A stretch of 64,000 bases of DNA from Pantoea sp. Ep11b (GCF_040783975.1 NZ_CP160631.1:3782001-3846000), one strand, 5' to 3'; shown: positions 28,382 through 37,379, counted from the stretch's first letter. Notes: generated by a model from the letters alone, not told the origin. Made by a program: numbers and translations.

Positions 28382-29158
28382 CTATTTGCCGCTGACGGCG
28401 TTATGGATCAGGTCAAGCCAGCCAGGAATGCCGAGCTGGAATGACTGCAGCAGTTTCATGTCGAAACCCCGGAAGAAGCCGCTCAGCACAAACAGCAGCA
28501 CAATTGCGGTCATCATGACCCTGGTGACCCGGTTCCAGCCGCTCTCTTCCACGCCTTTACCGATCAGAATTCCCAGCACCAGGCCCGGCACGGCGTTGCC
28601 CATGATCAGCTGCGCCAGACCGCCAAAAATGGTGGCCCAGAAGCCCGACTTCCTGCCCGCGTCGATCGCCGCCAGCCAGAAGATGACCGGCATGACGGTG
28701 TTCACCAGCAGATTCGCGGCAGGCACCAGTACTTTAACCGCCGTGACCTGCAGCGCAGCCGGTACCGCCGAGGCGGTCGAGTTGAGGAAGGCAACCACGA
28801 TCATGCCGATGATGCCGCAGGCGATAGCCATTTTTTTCGGGTTGTGCAGCGTCTCCGCCACGTTACGATTCTTCACCATCAGCGCCGCCGCGCCCCAGTT
28901 CGGGATGATGCGGTGATCCACATCCTGCGTGAAGGAACCGGCTGCAACAGAAGATGCCCAGGCATTGAAAAAGAAGCCAAGACCAAAGGAGAAGTGGGAT
29001 GCCGGATCGCCTTCGCACGAGTTCAGCTCGCCCAGCGTTCGAAACGCGCCCATACCCTGGGTCGTCGGCGCGTGGAACATGCGCGCGGCGCCTGCACCCA
29101 CGCCGACGCCAACCAGCCCGCCAATGATCAACGACTTAAACAAAATGATTAAAAACAT
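28382..29158 (-). CDS. DUF4311 family membrane protein
   Basis: A 258-residue polytopic membrane protein (about six helices) of Pfam DUF4311. The first helix is very glycine-rich (IIGGLVGVGVGAGAARM). A polar conserved-looking stretch, LNSCEGDPASHFSFGLGFFF at about residues 45-64, contains Cys, Glu, Asp and His next to a hydrophobic hairpin and is a plausible substrate or ion site. Function unproven. It is preceded by 114 bp without a gene and a weak ribosome-binding site (AAGGTACAACAAC), unlike the tight packing elsewhere in the cassette. Confidence 0.82.
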   Translation of the reverse strand: MFLIILFKSLIIGGLVGVGVGAGAARMFHAPTTQGMGAFRTLGELNSCEGDPASHFSFGLGFFFNAWASSVAAGSFTQDVDHRIIPNWGAAALMVKNRNVAETLHNPKKMAIACGIIGMIVVAFLNSTASAVPAALQVTAVKVLVPAANLLVNTVMPVIFWLAAIDAGRKSGFWATIFGGLAQLIMGNAVPGLVLGILIGKGVEESGWNRVTRVMMTAIVLLFVLSGFFRGFDMKLLQSFQLGIPGWLDLIHNAVSGK

Positions 29159-29272
29159 GTTGTTGTACCTTATTGTCGTTTTTTGCCCGCCCGGCGTCAG
29201 CCGCCGCCTCGCGCTGCCCGCCGCACCGTCGCGACGGCAGAAATGTGGCAGAACGGCCCGATGCTGACAGGC

Positions 29273-29572
29273 TTATGATGTTGTCGTGAACACCACCTGC
29301 TCCGTGTCGAAAACGGTGACGCTGACGGTGATCTCCAGCGTGACGCTGAAGCGCCGGCGCTGACGCGCCAGAAAGAAGAAGAGAAACTTCTCGGTTCTGA
29401 CGCTCTCCTGCGCGCGCAGCACCCGGACATCCTGAGGCTCGATGCGCAGCAGGATTTTTTGCGTTGCGCGCAGAACCTGGTTCTGCACACGGCTCAGGGC
29501 ATCGGCAAAGGCTTGCGCTTTGGTGTCGCCTTTGCCGTCGACCGTCACCTGCGTCACGTAGTGTTCTTTCAT
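29273..29572 (-). CDS. DUF4312 family protein
   Basis: A 99-residue soluble alpha/beta protein of Pfam DUF4312. It starts MKEHYVTQVTVDGKG and has a basic, Phe-rich middle (RTEKFLFFFLARQRRRF) followed by two beta strands. No signal peptide or transmembrane helix. The ATG overlaps the SFCGS gene stop by 4 bp. Function unknown; the constant association with SFCGS, DUF4311 and DUF4310 suggests a cytoplasmic partner of the membrane components. Confidence 0.8.
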   Translation of the reverse strand: MKEHYVTQVTVDGKGDTKAQAFADALSRVQNQVLRATQKILLRIEPQDVRVLRAQESVRTEKFLFFFLARQRRRFSVTLEITVSVTVFDTEQVVFTTTS

Positions 29573-29931
29573 GATCCGCTGCCGTGCTTCCTGTTCCAGG
29601 CCTGCACCAGCCGCTCGCCTAACTCCTCCTTGTCCATAAAACCAAAACCCAGCACCGTGGCGCCTTCATTGATGGCAGTAACGCCCTCATCGACCGAGCG
29701 CATGCCATGTTTTGCTTTGTAACCATGTTTGTTCTGCGCGGTGATCGCGCCTGCACCGCCACTGCCGCAGAAAGAGATGCCAAAATCAGCGTTTTCAGCC
29801 TTCATCACATCACCCAGCTTCATGTCGGCCGCCACCCCCGGCACCACGATGGCCCGGCCACCCGCTTTTTCGATGCCTGCCGCCACTTTCTGCCCTTTAC
29901 CTAACCGATCGCCAATCACGACTGTGACCAT
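29569..29931 (-). CDS. Glycine-rich SFCGS family protein
   Basis: A 120-residue cytosolic protein of the Gly-rich SFCGS family. A Rossmann-like start (VTVVIGDRLGKGQKVAAGIE) is followed at residues 51-62 by GISFCGSGGAGA, in which Cys55 sits after a beta strand in a glycine loop. This resembles the phosphocysteine loop of some PTS EIIB proteins (C-G-x-G), although here it is mid-protein; the resemblance is my observation, not an established fact. The ATG at 29931 has GAGG nine bases upstream. It is 13 bp after the PRD gene and overlaps DUF4312. Confidence 0.82.
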   Translation of the reverse strand: MVTVVIGDRLGKGQKVAAGIEKAGGRAIVVPGVAADMKLGDVMKAENADFGISFCGSGGAGAITAQNKHGYKAKHGMRSVDEGVTAINEGATVLGFGFMDKEELGERLVQAWNRKHGSGS

Positions 29932-29944
29932 GTTCTGTTCCTCT

Positions 29945-30280
29945 TCAGTTGTTGGATCGCGCGACTTCAATATGGACTGACAGCAGCCACGCCTCTTCAC
30001 GGGGCAGATTGCCAAACAGCGCCACCACCTGCTGCGCCAGCACTAACGTCTCCGGCGGAATATCCTCAAACAGCTCCGCTTCCACATCCGGCAGCGGCTC
30101 CCCGCTCAGTGAGCGTGACGCCATGGCGGTGACATGGGACTGCAGCATCTGCTGCTGCACCGCATTGGGCTGAATGCCATGCTGCTGGTAAATCGCCTCA
30201 ATCTGCCTCATCACGCGCTCAGCCAGCGCCTGCACTTTCTCCGGTGGCGCTTCATACACCGGGACGCCGTTATTGCTCAC
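29945..30280 (-). CDS. Free-standing PRD domain protein, first gene of the cassette
   Basis: A 111-residue protein consisting essentially of a single PTS regulation domain. The two expected His are present: H49 in LQSHVTAMASR and H103 in LLSVHIEVA. There is no DNA- or RNA-binding domain, so it may be a phosphorylatable partner of the regulator or of the SFCGS/DUF4312 proteins. The start is GTG at 30280 with AGGAG eight bases upstream; a longer in-frame reading to 30334 lacks such a site. It heads the cassette, with a 295-bp control region upstream. Confidence 0.8.
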   Translation of the reverse strand: MSNNGVPVYEAPPEKVQALAERVMRQIEAIYQQHGIQPNAVQQQMLQSHVTAMASRSLSGEPLPDVEAELFEDIPPETLVLAQQVVALFGNLPREEAWLLSVHIEVARSNN

Positions 30281-30357
30281 CTTGCTACTCCTGTTAAGCC
30301 GGATAATTCGCGTTGAAAATAAATTAGCCCGCATCGCACCGGCTGTGGAGAGGCAAC

Positions 30358-30379
30358 ATTTCCAGCAGCAAGTGGAAAT
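30358..30379. repeat. Perfect inverted repeat, candidate operator for the cassette
   Basis: ATTTCCA (30358-30364), 8 bp, TGGAAAT (30373-30379): a perfect 7-bp inverted repeat about 78 bp upstream of the first cassette gene. Its right arm recurs as GTGGAAATC upstream of the regulator gene. Binding by the cassette regulator is inferred. Confidence 0.4.
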
Positions 30380-30542
30380 CGAGGTGAAGGTTGTGCGTCA
30401 GATCGCAGCCTGCACGATTAGTGCGGCAGACATCACAGATTGCACAGAACGTGACGCCGGACGGTCATAAAGCGGGAGGTCGTGCGGCGCAGTGGTGGAC
30501 GAGCGCTAAAAGAGGAGGACGTGATAAGCAGAGGTGATGATA

Positions 30543-30571
30543 AAAAACCGCCGGTCGGGCTGACCGGCGGT
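30543..30571 (-). terminator. Terminator of cybC
   Basis: Stem ACCGCCGGTC / GACCGGCGGT with a 5-nt loop (30547-30571), followed on the minus strand by TTTTTT. It lies directly after the cybC stop. Confidence 0.92.
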
Positions 30572-30575
30572 CTGA

Positions 30576-30962
30576 TTAACGGAATTTCTTATGGTTGGTA
30601 TTGCGGATGTCATCAAATTTAGCGGCTTCGCGCTTTGCGCCATCCACGTTGTTCGCTTTCGCCAGCGCATCGACCACATCGATCTGGGCAATCAGCGAGT
30701 CCAGACCGGCGTGATACGCTTTTACCTGCGCGCTGTCAGCAGGCTGACCTTCCAGCTTATCCGGCGTGGACTGCTTCGCATCCTGCGCGGCAGTGCGCAT
30801 CTTCGCTAACGCCTGCTGCATCTCCTGAGCATTGTCCGTTTTTTTGACAATTTTCAGGTTCGCATTCAGCGTGCCCATATCCTCTTCCAGATCCGCCGCA
30901 TAGAGGCTGACGCTGGAGAACAGCAGAGAAGCCGACAACATTGCAATCACATGCTTACGCAT
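30576..30962 (-). CDS. cybC: Soluble cytochrome b562
   Basis: A 128-residue periplasmic four-helix haem b protein. A complete signal peptide ends at LYAADLEEDM. The axial ligands are the Met of AADLEEDMG (mature residue 7) and the His of NTNHKKFR at the C-terminus (mature residue about 102), as in E. coli. The physiological electron partner is unknown. MRKHVIAML is chosen as start to give the E. coli length; another ATG is one codon upstream. The pmbA gene lies upstream with its own terminator between. Confidence 0.93.
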   Translation of the reverse strand: MRKHVIAMLSASLLFSSVSLYAADLEEDMGTLNANLKIVKKTDNAQEMQQALAKMRTAAQDAKQSTPDKLEGQPADSAQVKAYHAGLDSLIAQIDVVDALAKANNVDGAKREAAKFDDIRNTNHKKFR

Positions 30963-30987
30963 CATTATTTCCTTTTTTATTGTGATG

Positions 30988-31010
30988 AAAAAAAGCAGCC
31001 AGCCGGCTGC
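30988..31010 (-). terminator. Terminator of pmbA
   Basis: Stem GCAGCC (30995-31000) / GGCTGC (31005-31010), 4-nt loop, then TTTTTTT read on the minus strand. It stands between pmbA and cybC. Confidence 0.88.
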
Positions 31011-31024
31011 TTCAGGAATCCATC

Positions 31025-32365
31025 TTATTGTCCCGCTATCTTCATTTCAGGCAGCAATACGGAACCGCACTGAATGTTGCTGCGGGTTTCGATGTCGTCA
31101 CCGATGGTCACCATGTTGCGCCACATCTCTTTGAGGTTACCCGCGATGGTGATTTCGCTGACCGGATACTGAATCACGCCATTCTCAACCCAGAAGCCGG
31201 CTGCCCCGCGAGAGTAATCGCCGGTAATGGCGCTGACGCCCTGACCCATCAGCTCGGTGACCACCAGGCCGGTGCCCATCTGCTTCAGCAGGTCATCGAA
31301 ACTGTGACCCTGGCCTGCGATGCGCCAGTTGTGGATACCGCCAGCGTGACCGGTGCTGGTCAGGCCCAGCTTGCGCGCCGAGTAGCTGGTCAGCAGCCAG
31401 GTCTGCAGGACGCCCGCTTTGATGATGTCGCGCGACTGGGTACGCACGCCTTCGCTGTCAAAAGGCGTAGAGGCCAGCCCTTTCAGCAGATGCGGCTGTT
31501 CATTGATGGTCAGCCACTCCGGCAGAATCTGCTGTCCCATCGCGTCCAGCAGGAAGGTCGATTTACGGTAGACGCTGCTGCCGCTGATCGCTCCCACCAG
31601 ATGGCCAAACAGGCCAGTCGCCACCTCCGCAGCAAAAATCACCGGGGCTTTCATGGTCGGCAGCTTACGCGGTGCCAGACGGGAAAGCGTGCGGCGCGCA
31701 CACTCTGCACCCACCCACTCCGGGCTTTTCAGATCCTCAAACGCACGGCCAATGGTGTAGGCGTAGTCGCGTTCCATGTTGTCATCCTGCCCGGCAATCA
31801 CGCTACTGGCGAGCGAGTGACGGCTTGAACAGTAGCTCTGCAACATGCCGTGGCTGTTACCAAAGACTTTGATGCCGACATGGCTGTTGAAGCTGCCGCC
31901 TTCGGTGTTGGTAATCCGCTTGTCGGCGCGCAGCGCGGCCTCTTCGGCCTGCGCCGCCAGCTCGATAGCGCGATCGGCGTCAATCTCCCACGGATGGTAG
32001 AGATCCAAATCCGGCGCATCATAGGCCAGCAGTTCTGCATCGGCCGGACCGGCAAACGGATCGGGGGAGGTGTAGCGCGCAATATCAATCGCCGCCTGCA
32101 CGGTACGTTTGATCGCATCCGGGCTGAGGTCGGTCGATGAGGCGCTGCCTTTACGGTTCTGATGATAAACGGTGATGCCCAGCGCACCGTCGCTGTTGAA
32201 TTCGACGTTTTCCACTTCGCCATAACGGGTACTGACCCCGATGCCGGTGGTTTTACTGACCGCGACTTCCGCGCTGTCAGTGCTTGCCTTAGCCAGTTCA
32301 AGTGCCTGCGCAATCGCCTGCTCCAGTACTTTTCGCTGTTCTGCAACCTGAGTAGATACGTTCAT
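31025..32365 (-). CDS. pmbA: Metalloprotease subunit PmbA (TldE)
   Basis: A 446-residue cytosolic protein of the TldD/PmbA family. With TldD it forms a heterodimeric protease that matures microcin B17 leader peptides and degrades CcdA. In the complex the metal-binding HExxxH motif belongs to TldD; PmbA lacks it, as seen here. Motifs: [23 protein letters not shown] and [11 protein letters not shown]. tldD is not in the window, as in E. coli where it is unlinked. Divergent from darP. Confidence 0.96.
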   Translation of the reverse strand: MNVSTQVAEQRKVLEQAIAQALELAKASTDSAEVAVSKTTGIGVSTRYGEVENVEFNSDGALGITVYHQNRKGSASSTDLSPDAIKRTVQAAIDIARYTSPDPFAGPADAELLAYDAPDLDLYHPWEIDADRAIELAAQAEEAALRADKRITNTEGGSFNSHVGIKVFGNSHGMLQSYCSSRHSLASSVIAGQDDNMERDYAYTIGRAFEDLKSPEWVGAECARRTLSRLAPRKLPTMKAPVIFAAEVATGLFGHLVGAISGSSVYRKSTFLLDAMGQQILPEWLTINEQPHLLKGLASTPFDSEGVRTQSRDIIKAGVLQTWLLTSYSARKLGLTSTGHAGGIHNWRIAGQGHSFDDLLKQMGTGLVVTELMGQGVSAITGDYSRGAAGFWVENGVIQYPVSEITIAGNLKEMWRNMVTIGDDIETRSNIQCGSVLLPEMKIAGQ

Positions 32366-32480
32366 CGACCTGCCGTCTAATCTTATGTGTGAATGATTTG
32401 AGTCTATCAGAGTCAGAGAACAATTTCGCAGTCACCCGATAAACTGGTAGGATTAGCCTCTTTTTTTTGGGAGCCCGGAA

Positions 32481-33026
32481 ATGACTAAAAAGCCCGATGA
32501 GTGGCTCGACGATGTGCCAGATAATGACGAAGAAGAAGATGAAGAGATTATCTGGGTCAGTAAGAGTGAAATTAAACGCGATGCCGAAGAGTTAAAACGC
32601 CTGGGTGCCGAACTGGTCGATCTGGGGAAAAACTCGCTGGATAAGATCCCGCTGGATGAACGCCTGCGCACCGAGATCGAACTGGCACAGCGCATTAAGA
32701 AAGAGGGTCGCCGCCGTCAGCTGCAGCTGATCGGCAAACTGCTGCGCAGTATCGACGTCGAGCCAATCCGCGTGGCGCTGGACAAGCTCAAGAACCGTCA
32801 CAACCAGCAGGTTGCGCTGTTCCACAAGCTGGAAATGTTGCGCGATCGTCTGATTGAGCAGGGCGATGAGGCGATGAGCGACGTGATTGCACTTTATCCT
32901 GAGGCCGACCGTCAGCAGTTACGCAGCATGATCCGTAACGCGCATAAAGAGAAAGCGGGCAACAAGCCGCCAAAATCTGCCCGTCAGATTTTCCAGTACC
33001 TGCGCGAACTGGCCGAAGCAAACTAA
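32481..33026 (+). CDS. darP: Ribosome-biogenesis factor DarP (YjgA)
   Basis: A 181-residue highly charged helical protein that associates with late 50S assembly intermediates. The acidic N-terminus ([21 protein letters not shown]) and basic middle ([19 protein letters not shown]) are typical. GGAG-like bases precede the ATG at 32481. The pmbA-darP divergent pair and the convergent mpl are arranged as in E. coli. Confidence 0.95.
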   Translation: MTKKPDEWLDDVPDNDEEEDEEIIWVSKSEIKRDAEELKRLGAELVDLGKNSLDKIPLDERLRTEIELAQRIKKEGRRRQLQLIGKLLRSIDVEPIRVALDKLKNRHNQQVALFHKLEMLRDRLIEQGDEAMSDVIALYPEADRQQLRSMIRNAHKEKAGNKPPKSARQIFQYLRELAEAN

Positions 33027-33119
33027 AGCCAGACCTGACCCCAGTTGCAGGCAGATTAACGCACGTTCTGACCGGTTCGCCTCGGTCATTGATACAGGCC
33101 AGCCGCCGGTATCGCTGGC

Positions 33120-33143
33120 AAAAAAAGCGCCCGATGCGGGCGC
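33120..33143 (-). terminator. Terminator of mpl
   Basis: Stem GCGCCCG (33127-33133) / CGGGCGC (33137-33143), 3-nt loop, T-run of seven on the minus strand. It stands 8 bp after the mpl stop, between the convergent darP and mpl genes. Confidence 0.9.
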
Positions 33144-33151
33144 CTGTCGTG

Positions 33152-34504
33152 TTACTGCAGCCTGTCCAGCAGCTTCTGATGAATCCCCCCAAAGCCGCCG
33201 TTGCTCATGACCAGGATCGAGTCGCCTGGCTGAGCGGCTTTTGCCACCATCTCCACCAGCGTGTCGATATCTGCACTCCAGTGGGCTGGCGGGATACAGG
33301 CTTCGGCAACATCGGACACCTGCCACGGGATATGGTGCGGCTGGAACAGAAACACCTCATCCGCGCGCGCCAGTGACGGTGCCAGGTCGTTTTTGCTGAT
33401 GCCCATCTTCATCGTGTTAGAGCGCGGCTCCAGCACGGCCAGGATGCGCGCCCGGCCGCCGACCTTGCTGCGCAGTGCGGCCAGCGTCGCCAGAATCGCG
33501 GTCGGATGATGCGCAAAGTCATCATAGACCTTGATGCTGTTCACTTCGCCACGCAGCTCCAGCCGGCGACGGGCATTGATAAAGCTGTTCAGCGCCTGCC
33601 CGGCATCTTCCGGCCGGACACCGACATGACGCGCGGCCGCAATCGCCATCAGGCCATTGTGCATGTTGTGCTCGCCCACCAGCGCCCAGTTCACTTCACC
33701 CACTTTTTCGCCGTCGAGCCACACTTCCCAGTGTGAGGCGTCGGGCGTCAGTTTCTTCGCCTGCCAGCGTCCGTGGTCGCCCACGCTCTCCTGCTCGCTC
33801 CAGCAGCCCATCGCCATCACCTGCCTGAGGTTAGCATCGTGTTCCGGCAGCAGGATCTTGCCCTGCCCCGGTACGATCCGCACCAGGTGGTGGAACTGCT
33901 TCTGGATGGCGCGCAGATCGTCAAAGATATCCGCGTGATCAAACTCAAGGTTGTTGAGGATCAGGGTGCGTGGCGCGTAGTGGACAAACTTGGAACGCTT
34001 ATCGAAAAAGGCACAGTCATACTCATCCGCTTCGATGACGAAGAATGGACTTTTTCCTAATTTTGCCGAGACATCGAAGTTTCCGGGCACACCACCAATA
34101 ATGAAGCCCGGCTCCAGGCCGCAGGCCTCCAGAATCCACGCTGCCATGCCTGCTGTGGTGGTTTTGCCGTGGGTTCCGGCGACCGCCAGCACCCAGCGGT
34201 CGCGCAGCACAAAATCATGCAGCCACTGCGGGCCAGAAAGGTAAGGAATGTTACGTTCCAGCACCGCTTCCACACAGGGATTACCCCGCGTCATCGCGTT
34301 GCCGATAATCACCAGGTCGGGTGCCGGGTCAAGCTGGCTCGCGTCGTAACCTTCAGTTAATTCAATACCTTGCTGTTCGAGCAGCGTGCTCATTGGCGGG
34401 TAAACGTTGGCGTCGGAACCGGTCACCTGATGACCCAGTGAGCGAGCCAGCACCGCCAGACCGCCCATAAACGTGCCACAAATCCCGAGGATGTGAATGC
34501 GCAT
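33152..34504 (-). CDS. mpl: UDP-N-acetylmuramate:L-alanyl-gamma-D-glutamyl-meso-diaminopimelate ligase
   Basis: A 450-residue cytosolic Mur-ligase-family enzyme that recycles the murein tripeptide by attaching it to UDP-MurNAc. Motifs: IHILGICGTFMGGLA (N-terminal UDP-binding), AGTHGKTTTAG (P-loop), ADEYDCAFFDKRSKF and YDDFAHHPTAI. The start at 34504 gives the E. coli N-terminus MRIHILGI; an ATG four codons upstream is possible. Divergent from fbp across 168 bp. Confidence 0.96.
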   Translation of the reverse strand: MRIHILGICGTFMGGLAVLARSLGHQVTGSDANVYPPMSTLLEQQGIELTEGYDASQLDPAPDLVIIGNAMTRGNPCVEAVLERNIPYLSGPQWLHDFVLRDRWVLAVAGTHGKTTTAGMAAWILEACGLEPGFIIGGVPGNFDVSAKLGKSPFFVIEADEYDCAFFDKRSKFVHYAPRTLILNNLEFDHADIFDDLRAIQKQFHHLVRIVPGQGKILLPEHDANLRQVMAMGCWSEQESVGDHGRWQAKKLTPDASHWEVWLDGEKVGEVNWALVGEHNMHNGLMAIAAARHVGVRPEDAGQALNSFINARRRLELRGEVNSIKVYDDFAHHPTAILATLAALRSKVGGRARILAVLEPRSNTMKMGISKNDLAPSLARADEVFLFQPHHIPWQVSDVAEACIPPAHWSADIDTLVEMVAKAAQPGDSILVMSNGGFGGIHQKLLDRLQ

Positions 34505-34672
34505 AACATGATCCATTACTCAAAAGTTCGGCGCACAGTGTAACCCTGCTCGCAGACGGAAGAAACGGATTAGGACTATGGTTTTTGAAGTTCAATCGGC
34601 TAAACTGCGTACGCATCCGTTGGCAGACTGTTACGCGTGCTGCCACTCCATCGCAGATTCAGGGAATGTGTT

Positions 34673-35680
34673 ATGAAAACGTTGGGCGAATTTATCGTCG
34701 AGAAGCAGCACGACTTTCCGCACGCCACAGGTGAACTGACGGCACTGATCTCAGCTATCAAGCTGGGTGCCAAAATCATTCACCGCGACATCAACAAAGC
34801 CGGATTAGTGGATATCCTCGGTGCCAGTGGTGTGGAAAATGTTCAGGGTGAACAGCAGATGAAACTGGATCTGTTCGCCAATGAAAAACTCAAGGCAGCC
34901 CTGAAAGCGCGTGGCATCGTCGCCGGTATCGCTTCTGAGGAAGAAGATGAGTTCGTGATCTTCGAAGGCGAAGAGAACGGCAAATATGTGGTGCTGATGG
35001 ACCCGCTGGATGGTTCGTCTAATATCGACGTGAACGTGTCCGTCGGCACCATCTTCTCTATTTATCACCGCGTCAGCGAACCGGGTACGCCAGTGGTTGA
35101 AGCGGACTTTATGCAGCCGGGCAACAAGCAGGTCGCTGCAGGCTACGTGGTTTACGGCTCCTCCACCATGATGGTTTACACCACCGGTGCAGGCGTACAT
35201 GCGTTTACCTACGATCCGTCGCTGGGTGTGTTCTGTCTGAGCCACGAGCGTATGACCTACCCGGAGACCGGCTACACCTACTCCATCAACGAAGGTAACT
35301 ACATTCGTTTCCCGCAGGGCGTGAAGAAATATCTGAAGTTCTGTCAGGAAGAGGATCTGCCAACCCACCGTCCTTACACCTCGCGTTACATCGGTTCGCT
35401 GGTCGCAGATTTCCATCGTAACCTGCTGAAAGGCGGCATCTACCTCTATCCAAGCACCGCCAGCCATCCTCAGGGTAAGCTGCGTCTGCTGTATGAGTGC
35501 AACCCGATGGCCTTCCTGGCCGAACAGGCGGGCGGTAAAGCCAGCGATGGTCAGCGACGTATTCTGGATATTCCACCGGTCACGCTGCATCAGCGCTGCC
35601 CGTTCTACTGCGGTAATGAGGCGATGGTGAACGACGTTGAGCGTTTCCTGGCCGAGTTCCCGGATTGCCGTCAGGGCTAA
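34673..35680 (+). CDS. fbp: Fructose-1,6-bisphosphatase class I
   Basis: A 335-residue cytosolic gluconeogenic enzyme converting fructose-1,6-bisphosphate to fructose-6-phosphate. Metal and catalytic motifs: [26 protein letters not shown], and the C-terminal GGIYLYPST / [20 protein letters not shown]. The start at 34673 ([12 protein letters not shown]) matches E. coli. A strong terminator follows. Single-gene unit. Confidence 0.97.
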   Translation: MKTLGEFIVEKQHDFPHATGELTALISAIKLGAKIIHRDINKAGLVDILGASGVENVQGEQQMKLDLFANEKLKAALKARGIVAGIASEEEDEFVIFEGEENGKYVVLMDPLDGSSNIDVNVSVGTIFSIYHRVSEPGTPVVEADFMQPGNKQVAAGYVVYGSSTMMVYTTGAGVHAFTYDPSLGVFCLSHERMTYPETGYTYSINEGNYIRFPQGVKKYLKFCQEEDLPTHRPYTSRYIGSLVADFHRNLLKGGIYLYPSTASHPQGKLRLLYECNPMAFLAEQAGGKASDGQRRILDIPPVTLHQRCPFYCGNEAMVNDVERFLAEFPDCRQG

Positions 35681-35710
35681 TCCGGTCGCGGGTTAAGCCA
35701 GAAAAGCGAA

Positions 35711-35745
35711 AAGCCAGCGCGCGGTTAACGTGCGCTGGCTTTTTT
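35711..35745. terminator. Bidirectional terminator between fbp and the chemoreceptor gene
   Basis: Stem AAGCCAGCGC (35711-35720) / GCGCTGGCTT (35732-35741), followed by TTTTT on the plus strand and by TTTTC on the minus strand, so it can stop both convergent genes. Confidence 0.9.
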
Positions 35746-35819
35746 GATCCGGCGGAGCAATGACCCGATCGACAATCAGACAGCCGCCGTTCGGGTCAGC
35801 GGGCGAATCCCCCTGATCG

Positions 35820-37379
35820 TTACGCCGTATGCAGCCTGAACTGCGCCATCGTGGCCTGAAGCTGATCGGACTGCGCTTCCAGCGACTGGGTCGCCGCCGT
35901 AGCCTGCTCCACCAGCGCGGCGTTCTGCTGCGCTGCCGCATCCATCTGCGTCACGGCCTGATTAACCTGCTCAATGCCGCGGCTCTGCTCGTCGGAGGCC
36001 ATGGAGATCTCTTTCATCAATGAGGTAACGCGCATCACCTCGCCCGAAATCTCATCCATGGTTTCCCCGGCGCGGGTCGCCATCTCGCTGCCCTCTTTCA
36101 CCCGTGACTGTGAATCGCTGATCAGCGTGCGGATCTCTTTGGCGGCGTTAGCGCTGCGCTGTGCCAGCGTGCGCACTTCGTTTGCCACCACCGCAAAGCC
36201 CCGTCCCTGTTCGCCCGCGCGCGCCGCTTCCACGGCTGCGTTAAGTGCCAGGATGTTGGTCTGGAAGGCGATGCCGTCAATCACGCTGAGGATATCGCCA
36301 ATGCGATTGGCGCTGTCGGTGATCTCATGCATTTTTTCCATTACGTAGCAAACCACCTCAGCGCCGCGATCGGCGGTGTCGGAGACGGCATTCGCCAGCT
36401 TGTGCGCCTGCTGAGCATTGCTGGCGTTCAGGCGGACCGTTGCTGTGAGCTGCTCCATACTGGCCGCGGTCTGCTCCAGCGATGCGGCGGACTCTTCGGT
36501 ACGCTGCGACAGGTTGACGTTGCCCGCCGCCAGTTCACGGCTGCCGATGTCGATCTGCATACTCGCTTCACGCACCTGGCTGACCGAGGTGCGCAGCGAC
36601 GCCTGCATGTCGGCCAGTGCGTGGTTAAGCCGTCCCAGTTCGTTGTTGCTGGAAGGTGGCAGCGCCTGCGACAGGTCGCCCATCGAGATCTGCTCAAGAT
36701 GCACGATCGCCTGGTTCAGCGGCAGCAGCAGCATCCGGCGCAACAGTTGCCAGGCAAGAACCAGCAGCATCAGGGTTAAGATCACCGCCACGGCGATCAG
36801 GATTTTCATTTTAGTTTCGTTGTGGGCCGCCTGCGCCAGCTGGGCCTGCGTCACCTGTTCAGCGAACTGGCTGAAGTCGGTGACGGCCTTGTTGTATCCG
36901 GCCGCCAGCGTCGCCAGGTTGCCTTCCAGCAGCTGGTAATATTCGTCGGTGTACTGCTTATCCAGCGCGGTCATCATCGGCTTAATGCCCTGGTCGAGAT
37001 AGGCCTTGTAGCTGGCCGCAATCGCATCCGCCAGCATTTTTCCGTGCGCCGTCACCGTTCCCGCATCCACAAAACGTTTCAGGTTCTGCTGGGATGACAC
37101 CACATCGGCCTGCGACAGCCTGGTCACGGCCGCGCCCTCCTCCAGCATACCAATTTCGATTTTACGCACCGCCAGCGCCGCGTTGGCGCGGGCCCGCATC
37201 AGATCGGCGTTACTCTGATAAAGGCTGTTCAGCTCAATCCCCTGAATGCGGTTGATCACATCCAGCGAGCGGTTGCCTTTATTAATTGCCACGATCCCCA
37301 TAAAACTCACCGCCAGCAGCAGCAGTGTCATAAATGCCAGCAGTGCCAGCAACCCCGTGCGAAGTGATATCTGTTTCAT
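35820..37379 (-). CDS. Methyl-accepting chemotaxis protein (Tar/Tsr-like four-helix sensor)
   Basis: A transmembrane chemoreceptor of about 519 residues. Order: TM1 (about 8-30), a periplasmic four-helix-bundle domain (about 31-185), TM2 (about 193-213), HAMP, then the cytoplasmic signalling rod with the invariant tip [20 protein letters not shown] and [15 protein letters not shown]. It ends without an NWETF-type CheR-binding pentapeptide. The ligand cannot be told from sequence. The start is taken at MKQISLRT (37379); an ATG five codons upstream is possible. No che genes are nearby. Confidence 0.88.
   Translation of the reverse strand: MKQISLRTGLLALLAFMTLLLLAVSFMGIVAINKGNRSLDVINRIQGIELNSLYQSNADLMRARANAALAVRKIEIGMLEEGAAVTRLSQADVVSSQQNLKRFVDAGTVTAHGKMLADAIAASYKAYLDQGIKPMMTALDKQYTDEYYQLLEGNLATLAAGYNKAVTDFSQFAEQVTQAQLAQAAHNETKMKILIAVAVILTLMLLVLAWQLLRRMLLLPLNQAIVHLEQISMGDLSQALPPSSNNELGRLNHALADMQASLRTSVSQVREASMQIDIGSRELAAGNVNLSQRTEESAASLEQTAASMEQLTATVRLNASNAQQAHKLANAVSDTADRGAEVVCYVMEKMHEITDSANRIGDILSVIDGIAFQTNILALNAAVEAARAGEQGRGFAVVANEVRTLAQRSANAAKEIRTLISDSQSRVKEGSEMATRAGETMDEISGEVMRVTSLMKEISMASDEQSRGIEQVNQAVTQMDAAAQQNAALVEQATAATQSLEAQSDQLQATMAQFRLHTA

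Larger units (their letters stand above)
30281..30575. promoter_or_regulatory. Control region upstream of the cassette, and cybC downstream region
   Basis: 295 bp between the cassette and cybC, both on the minus strand. The cassette promoter must lie here. It contains the inverted repeat at 30358-30379, a weak CRP-like site at 30422-30437 (TGTGATGTCTGCCGCA on the minus strand) and, near 30547, the cybC terminator. No sigma-54 (GG-N10-GC) promoter was found. A cybC-to-cassette read-through is unlikely given the terminator. Confidence 0.5.

Noticed and set aside
30281..30575. A sigma-54 promoter for the cassette, as in the Salmonella dga operon
   Set aside because: No GG-N10-GC pair with the usual flanking bases was found, and the regulator lacks an AAA+ sigma-54 activator domain.
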